DNA of 64,000 nt from Orientallactaga sibirica (taxonomy: Eukaryota > Chordata > Mammalia > Rodentia > Dipodidae). Position 1 is the first letter of the stretch, and every line of letters starts with the position of its first letter. A program made the position numbers and the translations under genes. The stretch spans positions 37,215,501 through 37,279,500 of the forward strand of contig JAEOAD010000015.1 in the NCBI GenBank assembly GCA_036365145.1, given 5' to 3'. This document shows, piece after piece, positions 58,922 to 64,000 of the stretch. Below the pieces are notes generated by a model, which did not search any database, was not told where the DNA came from, and saw only the letters and a list, made by a program, of their open reading frames with translations.

Positions 58922-59824
58922 AAATTAATAGTTCAGTGTCTTCCCATGACACTGTATTTATTAGGGTTTTTTTTCTTCCTTTTTTTTCTTCTTCATTTGT
59001 CATTTAGTTGCTTTAGTTCTAAAGAGATTTGTCATCTCCATTTAAGTAATTTGTTGATAAAAGTTATTCATAATATTTCTAATTCTTTTAATTTTTGCAG
59101 GTTGATATTTACATTGTTTCAGTCATTCCTCACTTTTCATCAGTGTCTTCCCCTTTTAATCTAAGTCAGTCTCCCTAATGTTTTGCCTATTCTGTTGAGC
59201 TTTTCAAAGAACTATTTGTTTCACTGATTTTTCTGTATTCTACTATTATCTTTGTTTTTGAACAATTTGATTTACTCTTCAACCAAAATCTCTGTATTAT
59301 TTTTCTTCATTGGGTTTAGTTTGCTTTTTGCAGCTTTATAAGGCAGAAGATTAAGTCACTGATCTGAAACTTTGTTTTTTTTCTGGTATCTGTAAATGTT
59401 CCTTTAGGAAGTTTATGCTGAATCTCATAAATTTTATGAATTGTTTTCATTTTTATTCAGCTAACATATTTTCTAATATCCCTTGAGACTTACTTTTTGA
59501 CTCAAGTTATTTAGAAGCATACAATTTCAAGTTTGGGATTTTCAGAATTATCTGTCACACATATCTAATTTAATTTTAGTGGCTTTTTATTAATGAATAT
59601 TTTCATTGTATGAATGAAATTTCATTCATTAATTACTTAATACTTACTTTTCCTTTTAATAGTAATACTAATTTGTATAGAGAGAATAGTAGTTATGGGA
59701 ATATATGAAATTGAATGAGGTTTCTTAAGAATATTAAAATGATGGTTTGTCTTTATTGAGTTAATATTTATTCCTATATTAATTTTTCTATTGACTAGTT
59801 TGATTATATTTTTCTTTTTTTAAA

Positions 59825-60041
59825 GGATTTTATTTTTATTTGTTAGAGACAAAGAGAGCGAGAGAGAGTGAGAGAGAGAGAAAGAGTGGGAATGGGCACG
59901 CAGGGCCTCTGGCCACTTCAAACGAACTTCAGACGCATGCGCCACCAAGTGCATCTGACTAACGTGGGACCTAGAAAATTGAACTGGGGTCCTTAGGTTT
60001 CACATGCATGCGCCTTAACTGCTAAACCATCTCTCCAGCCC
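59825..60041 (-). mobile_element. tRNA-derived SINE, type 1
   Basis: Antisense A/T tail, GA tract, 'ggccacttcaaacgaacttc', 'gtgcatctgactaacgtggg' and head 'aaccatctctccagccc'. It retains several CpGs, suggesting a fairly recent insertion. Confidence 0.92.
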
Positions 60042-60113
60042 TGATAAGTACAGGTTTCAAAGTACAGGTTTTGAAAAGTATTGAGAAGTGAAAACAAGAA
60101 GTAGCATCTCTGA

Positions 60114-60275
60114 GCCGGGCGTGGTGGCTCACGCCTTTAATCCCAGCACTCGGGAGGCAGAGGTAGGAGGATTGCCGTCAGTTCGAGGCCACCCTGAGAC
60201 TACATAGTGAATTCCAGGTAAGCCTGAACTAGAGTGAGACTCTACCTCGAAAAACCAAAAAAAAAAAAAAAAAAA
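60114..60275 (+). mobile_element. B1-type SINE, young, long duplication
   Basis: Near-consensus B1 (gccgggcgtggtggctcacg, 'attgccgtcagttcgaggcc'), A tail of about 20. The 18-base target duplication aagaagtagcatctctga is perfect (60,096-60,113; 60,276-60,293). Confidence 0.97.
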
Positions 60276-60617
60276 AAGAAGTAGCATCTCTGAATTTCTT
60301 TGCCCAGAAACACCTCTTAGAAATTATTGAGCTTCTTTTCTGTTCTTTCCCTCTATTCCCTCCTTCTATTCAAAAGCAATTTCTTGAACAAGCAGGTTGC
60401 TTGACACAGGAATATCTACCCAGTTTGATTTTCCCTTTTTTGTACATACACTTACACGGATATGATTGTATTTGGCATATGATTTCATATTCAACTTTTA
60501 TTGGATGTATTATGAATTTTCCAGTATTATTTAATATTTTGTGAATGTTCTTGTTAATAAATGCTTTTAATTTGTGAATATTTTGTTATTTATTCATTTT
60601 CCTGATGGTGAACCCCT

Positions 60618-60785
60618 GGTAGAGAGAAAAAGAGAATGGGGAAGTCAGGGTATCCAGCCACTGCAAACGAACTCCAGGCACATGTACCACCTTGTGCATC
60701 TGGTTTATGTGAGTCCTAGGGAATCTATCCTTGGTCCTTTAGCTTTGCAGGCAAGAGCCTTAATTGCTAAGCCATATCTATAGTC
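60618..60785 (-). mobile_element. tRNA-derived SINE, type 1, shortened
   Basis: Antisense: 'agccactgcaaacgaactcc', 'gtgcatctggtttatgtgag', 'gctttgcaggcaagagcctt' and a degraded head. There is almost no GA tract. Confidence 0.88.
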
Positions 60786-60855
60786 CTGAGAGATTTTTCA
60801 AAGGGAAATAATATGGCCAGAATATAATATTAGCTAGATCCTATTTTATTTTTGT

Positions 60856-61003
60856 TTGATTTATGGTGTTTTAAAATAGTTTCCCTCTATGGTTGAGGCT
60901 GGCCTGGAACTCACCAGATTGTCCTATAACTTTCAGCAGTCTTCCTTCTTTTGCCTCTTGAATGCTGGGACTATAGACATGTGCCACTAGACTAAGGCCT
61001 ATT
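60856..61003 (-). mobile_element. B1-type SINE, old
   Basis: Antisense: 'gaggctggcctggaactcac', 'cctcttgaatgctgggacta' and 'tagacatgtgccactagact'. It is diverged. Confidence 0.75.
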
Positions 61004-61751
61004 TTATTTTTATACTGAGAAATTTCAAGGCCTCACAAGTTTACTCTTTGTTTTTGACTGTCAGAAAAAAGAATGAATAAGGGGAGGCAAGGAAAGAGAG
61101 AATGGAAGAATAAGAAGGGGAAGAAAAGAGAAAGAACTGGGGGAATAAAATGAAATAGAAGAATAAAATAAATCACTACCATGTGAAAATCTGATCCTAG
61201 GGTCCTGAAGGAAACTGACAGAGCTGAGATTTGCAAACAATTTGTTCCTATGATAGGGACTAGTATGTTATAGTCTATTGTTTGTGCTATTTTCTCATCA
61301 TATATACCTGTTATGTGTCCAAGGAACTGTTTAGCAACATGGTACTTTCAATTCTGATATTTGTTCTTCACTTCCCTTAAAATTAGTACCAAGTAACAGA
61401 GCCTTTTCTAGATAGAGTACTATTCTGGAAGTTTTAAAGTTAATTCAAGAAAAAAATCATGCATGATTAAAGATATGAATACATACTATACAAAGAAAAT
61501 TATATTAGGTACAAGTGATACTGGGATAAATGAGATTAGTTTCATAAAGCAGCAAGGTTCTGGAAATGAGGTACTCAGAGTAGATTATTTATGAGTTAAG
61601 CTCTTAGGAATGAACAGCCATGAAACAAGTGCATAATGAATGGGAGGAGAGAGAAATAGGTAGAGAGTAGATGATAATTTTTAAATGGAAAGGTCAGAAT
61701 AAGTAAAGGCACAAATGTGACAGACATTCTTATGTATATGTAGATGTTAAC
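61004..61751. other. Unrecognised stretch
   Basis: Purine-rich patch at 61,060-61,170, otherwise featureless. No gene. Confidence 0.45.
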
Positions 61752-61762
61752 AAAACTCAATT

Positions 61763-61915
61763 AATGGGCTGGAGGAATGGCTTAGCAGTTAAAGTGTTTA
61801 ACAGCAAAGCCAAAAATTCCCAGGTTTGATTCCCCCATACCCACATAAAGCCAGATGCACCAGGTGGCACATGCATTTGGAGTTCATTTGCAGAGGCAGG
61901 AGGCCCTGGTGCACC

Positions 61916-61971
<56 letters not shown>

Positions 61972-62036
61972 CTCTCTTTCTCTCAAATAAATGAGTAAAT
62001 TTACAAAATGGTAAAAACAAAATATTTAAAGTAAAT
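61763..62036 (+). mobile_element. tRNA-derived SINE, type 1, long CT tract
   Basis: Head gggctggaggaatggcttag at 61,767, CT tract at 61,919-61,965, long A-rich tail. aaaactcaatt flanks it at 61,752-61,762 and 62,037-62,047, a perfect 11-base duplication. Confidence 0.95.
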
Positions 62037-62047
62037 AAAACTCAATT

Positions 62048-62584
62048 GATTTTTCTCTTGATTTGTACAAATCTTGTTCTGGTTATTAAGTGTTAGCAAG
62101 TACTCAAAAACAGATTCTGAGGTATTTCAGAGACACTACTTTAATGAAAAAACATTGTTCTTGGAATAAGATGTACATTCATTCATTCTTTTTTTTCCTA
62201 TAAAACAATTATTGATAACTATTGCATGCTAGAAATTATATCATGCTAAGAGGGATATTTTATAATTGTATAAGACTGGACAAGGCTCCTATATTTTGTG
62301 CTTTTATCATATTTGGAAAATGTAATAGTAATATGCTCACAAGTTTGAGGTAAGGATTGAATTAAGTTGTTTATAAATATTTTGAAAATACTACAGAGCT
62401 ATTTTAGCATTTTCTCAATCATGTTGCAGTTAAAAACATTATGTGAGCTGAAATGAAGTTTCTTAGTCAGCTGGAGTTGAAAGGACATGCTAGGACATTC
62501 TATAGACATACCATGTTGCTTTGAATCCAAACAAATTAAAGCAAAAAAAAAATTGTGATATCTTCATTTCTTAACAACAGTACT
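62048..62584. other. Unrecognised stretch, possible MIR trace
   Basis: 62,300-62,400 has a weak MIR-like tail ('gtaaggattgaattaagttg'). Nothing else was recognised. Confidence 0.35.
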
Positions 62585-62715
62585 TTTTGTAACTCATGAT
62601 TTTTCTCTCAATTATTAAATGAGGTTAATAGAATGTATTTAATAGGATTTTGTGTGAATTAAACAAAACTCTAAAATGAATAAGTTGTCTCAGTATTTGG
62701 TACTCAATGTACTTT
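62585..62715 (+). repeat. MIR-like ancient SINE relic
   Basis: 'ctctcaattattaaatgagg' then 'ttaataggattttgtgtgaa' and 'gtctcagtatttggtactca' follow the 3' half of MIR. Confidence 0.5.
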
Positions 62716-62929
62716 TCAAGAAATGTACATGTGTAAGTACATATGAAAATAACTATCTGTACTGGGTATAAAATAACACAATATATTAATTCAACAGAAT
62801 ATCTATTCTATTAATGCCTATTGAACATACACTTTGAGAGCTGTTACTTATGAATTAGGATATTGGCCAGGAAATAGTAACTAGCATAGAGAGGTAAAGC
62901 AAATCCATTCCATAAACATTTAATGAGAT

Positions 62930-63075
62930 GGTTATGTAATTCAATAGTTTTATGATCGTGAGCATGTTTCTTAACTATTTAAAAACTTTATTTTTTCAAC
63001 ATGTGGGTAAGAAATACCAATAGCAATCATATCCCAGAGTTAGATGACTAGGTGAGCTAAAGCATATAACAAACT
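62930..63075 (+). repeat. MIR-like ancient SINE relic
   Basis: 'gatcgtgagcatgtttctta', 'actatttaaaaactttattt' and 'gtgggtaagaaataccaata' follow the MIR core and 3' block. The remaining bases to 63,315 are unassigned. Confidence 0.5.
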
Positions 63076-63315
63076 TACAAACTTAAATGAAGATCCTGAT
63101 ATACACAGATTTACTTTGAAGCTTCTAAACCATCCATTTCAGGATCACTCACTTGCAAGGCTGCTTCTAAGGCCTGGAACCTGAGTTCATTTTCACAACT
63201 TCTTATTCTTTTGTTTAATGATGGCCATATAAATTTCAAATGCCACATATCCTGAAACAATCTCTGAAATTTTCGGTGGAAAAAAACACAGATTGATGCT
63301 TTCCAAGATGATATG

Positions 63316-63650
63316 TGTAGCTGACAGCTTCAGGTTCGCTGAGATGAACTTCCAGACCAGGCACAGTTATGGAGGAAGGGATTTATTGAAGCTTACAGAT
63401 CCAGGGGATGTTCCATAATGGCAGAAGAAGCTGGCCTGCTCTTATAGGACCAGGCAAGAGTGAAAGAAATGCCACACCTCAGGAACTCCAGGTAGGCACA
63501 CTTTGCATATCTTTAGATTGAAATCTCAAACCCACCACCCCACCTTAAGATCTGCCCAGTGACATTGCCTCCAGGCAGGTGGATGCAGATGCAAACTACA
63601 AACTAATAAAACACTGAATATATTGGGGGACACATATTCAAACTACCACA
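63316..63650 (-). mobile_element. Solo LTR of the 33.2-kb family
   Basis: The reverse complement of this block runs TGTGGTAGTTTGAATATGTG... to ...CTACA and matches the 384-base LTR at 33,151, with several small deletions (335 bases). Flanks atatg (63,311-63,315) and acatg (63,651-63,655) fit a 5-base duplication with one change. No second LTR or interior is present. Confidence 0.92.
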
Positions 63651-63709
63651 ACATGTACTGCATGATTAGGTTGATGGTATTTAATTAAAGAGTAAGTTAG
63701 CCTTTGGAA

Positions 63710-64000
63710 CTTTTTTTTAACATTTTTTTATTTATTTATATTATTCTGATTTTACATTCATAGTATTGGTTCCATTGTCCTCCTCCCTGTCCTCTCACTT
63801 TCAAAGGGACCCTCATCAATGGGGAATGTGGGTTGCTCATTGTGAGGTTAGTCCAGAGTTCTGGGGTGCAGGCCCCAGTCCCTGTGCATAATGTCCCAAC
63901 TTGTGACTCTAACAATCTTTCCGCCCCCTCTTCTGCGAGTTTCCCTGAGCCACTTTGGGGTCATTTTAGTTCTTTTTCAGTGATGAGGTTTTTGGGAGCC
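63710..64000 (-). mobile_element. L1 3' end, type B, running off the window
   Basis: Antisense A/T tail, then 'tgattttacattcatagtat', 'caatggggaatgtgggttgc', 'tctaacaatctttccgcccc' and 'tttttcagtgatgaggtttt'. It is the counterpart of the plus-strand 3' end at 28,770-29,100. The rest of the element lies beyond base 64,000. Confidence 0.88.

Larger units (their letters stand above)
56080..59640 (-). mobile_element. Ancient L1 ORF2, split by duplication and later SINE
   Basis: Antisense old-L1 landmarks: 'ttggataccaggttcatatc' (56,380), 'ttatatttaggtctttgatc' (56,611), and in 58,930-59,640 'cttttcaaagaactatttgt' (RT region). The duplication and the B1 at 58,768 lie within it. Nothing is coding. 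Confidence 0.65.

Overview
The window is vertebrate nuclear DNA, and specifically rodent. It holds B1-type (7SL-derived) SINEs, tRNA-derived SINEs that begin GGCTGGAGAGATGGCTTAGC, B3/B4-like SINE relics, L1 elements and ERVL-MaLR-type LTRs. The combination of a B1 carrying 'GAGACTACATAGTGAATTCC' with that tRNA SINE head recalls jerboa (Dipodidae, Jaculus-like) DNA. This assignment comes from memory of repeat families and was not searched. I found no protein-coding gene of the host, no structural RNA gene, no CRISPR array and no prokaryotic or viral gene system. Every long open frame is an L1 fragment, an antisense shadow of a repeat, or a microsatellite translation. The window reads as intergenic or deep-intronic sequence.

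Layout. 0.8-8.3 kb: a near-full-length but broken L1 on the minus strand (5'UTR, ORF1, ORF2, 3'UTR), with one SINE inside. 8.9-12.8 kb: a second, 5'-truncated minus-strand L1 of another 3'UTR type, carrying a small tandem duplication and a cluster of four SINEs, three of them stacked. 13.0-15.2 kb: L2 and MIR relics, a MaLR LTR with a duplicated end, a (CTATAT)n/(CTAT)n microsatellite, an MLT1-like LTR and an old L1. 15.2-26.3 kb: mostly unrecognised AT-rich DNA with few lineage-specific repeats. 26.3-39.3 kb: dense repeats, including an array that may be L1 5'UTR monomers, a minus-strand L1 (29.2-35.4 kb) split by a complete young LTR element (33,151-35,118), and a head-to-head plus-strand L1 (35.4-39.3 kb). 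39.4-50.3 kb: old MLT1, MIR and B3-like relics, and one L1 with the structure expected from twin priming (45.8-46.8 kb). 50.3-53.0 kb: an older complete MaLR-type element carrying nested insertions and itself splitting a B4-like SINE. 53.0-64.0 kb: old L1, SINEs, a 1.6-kb head-to-tail tandem duplication with no base substitution between copies (55,513-58,755), a solo LTR (63,316-63,650), and the start of another minus-strand L1 running off the end.

There is no pathway or operon to describe. The interest lies in insertion order, in mechanistic scars (target-site duplications, twin priming, nested A-tails, tandem duplications) and in lineage-specific repeat subfamilies. Repeat boundaries without a target-site duplication are good to about 10-30 bases, and family names come from memory of consensus sequences. 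Short exons or conserved regulatory elements in the unannotated stretches cannot be excluded from sequence alone.
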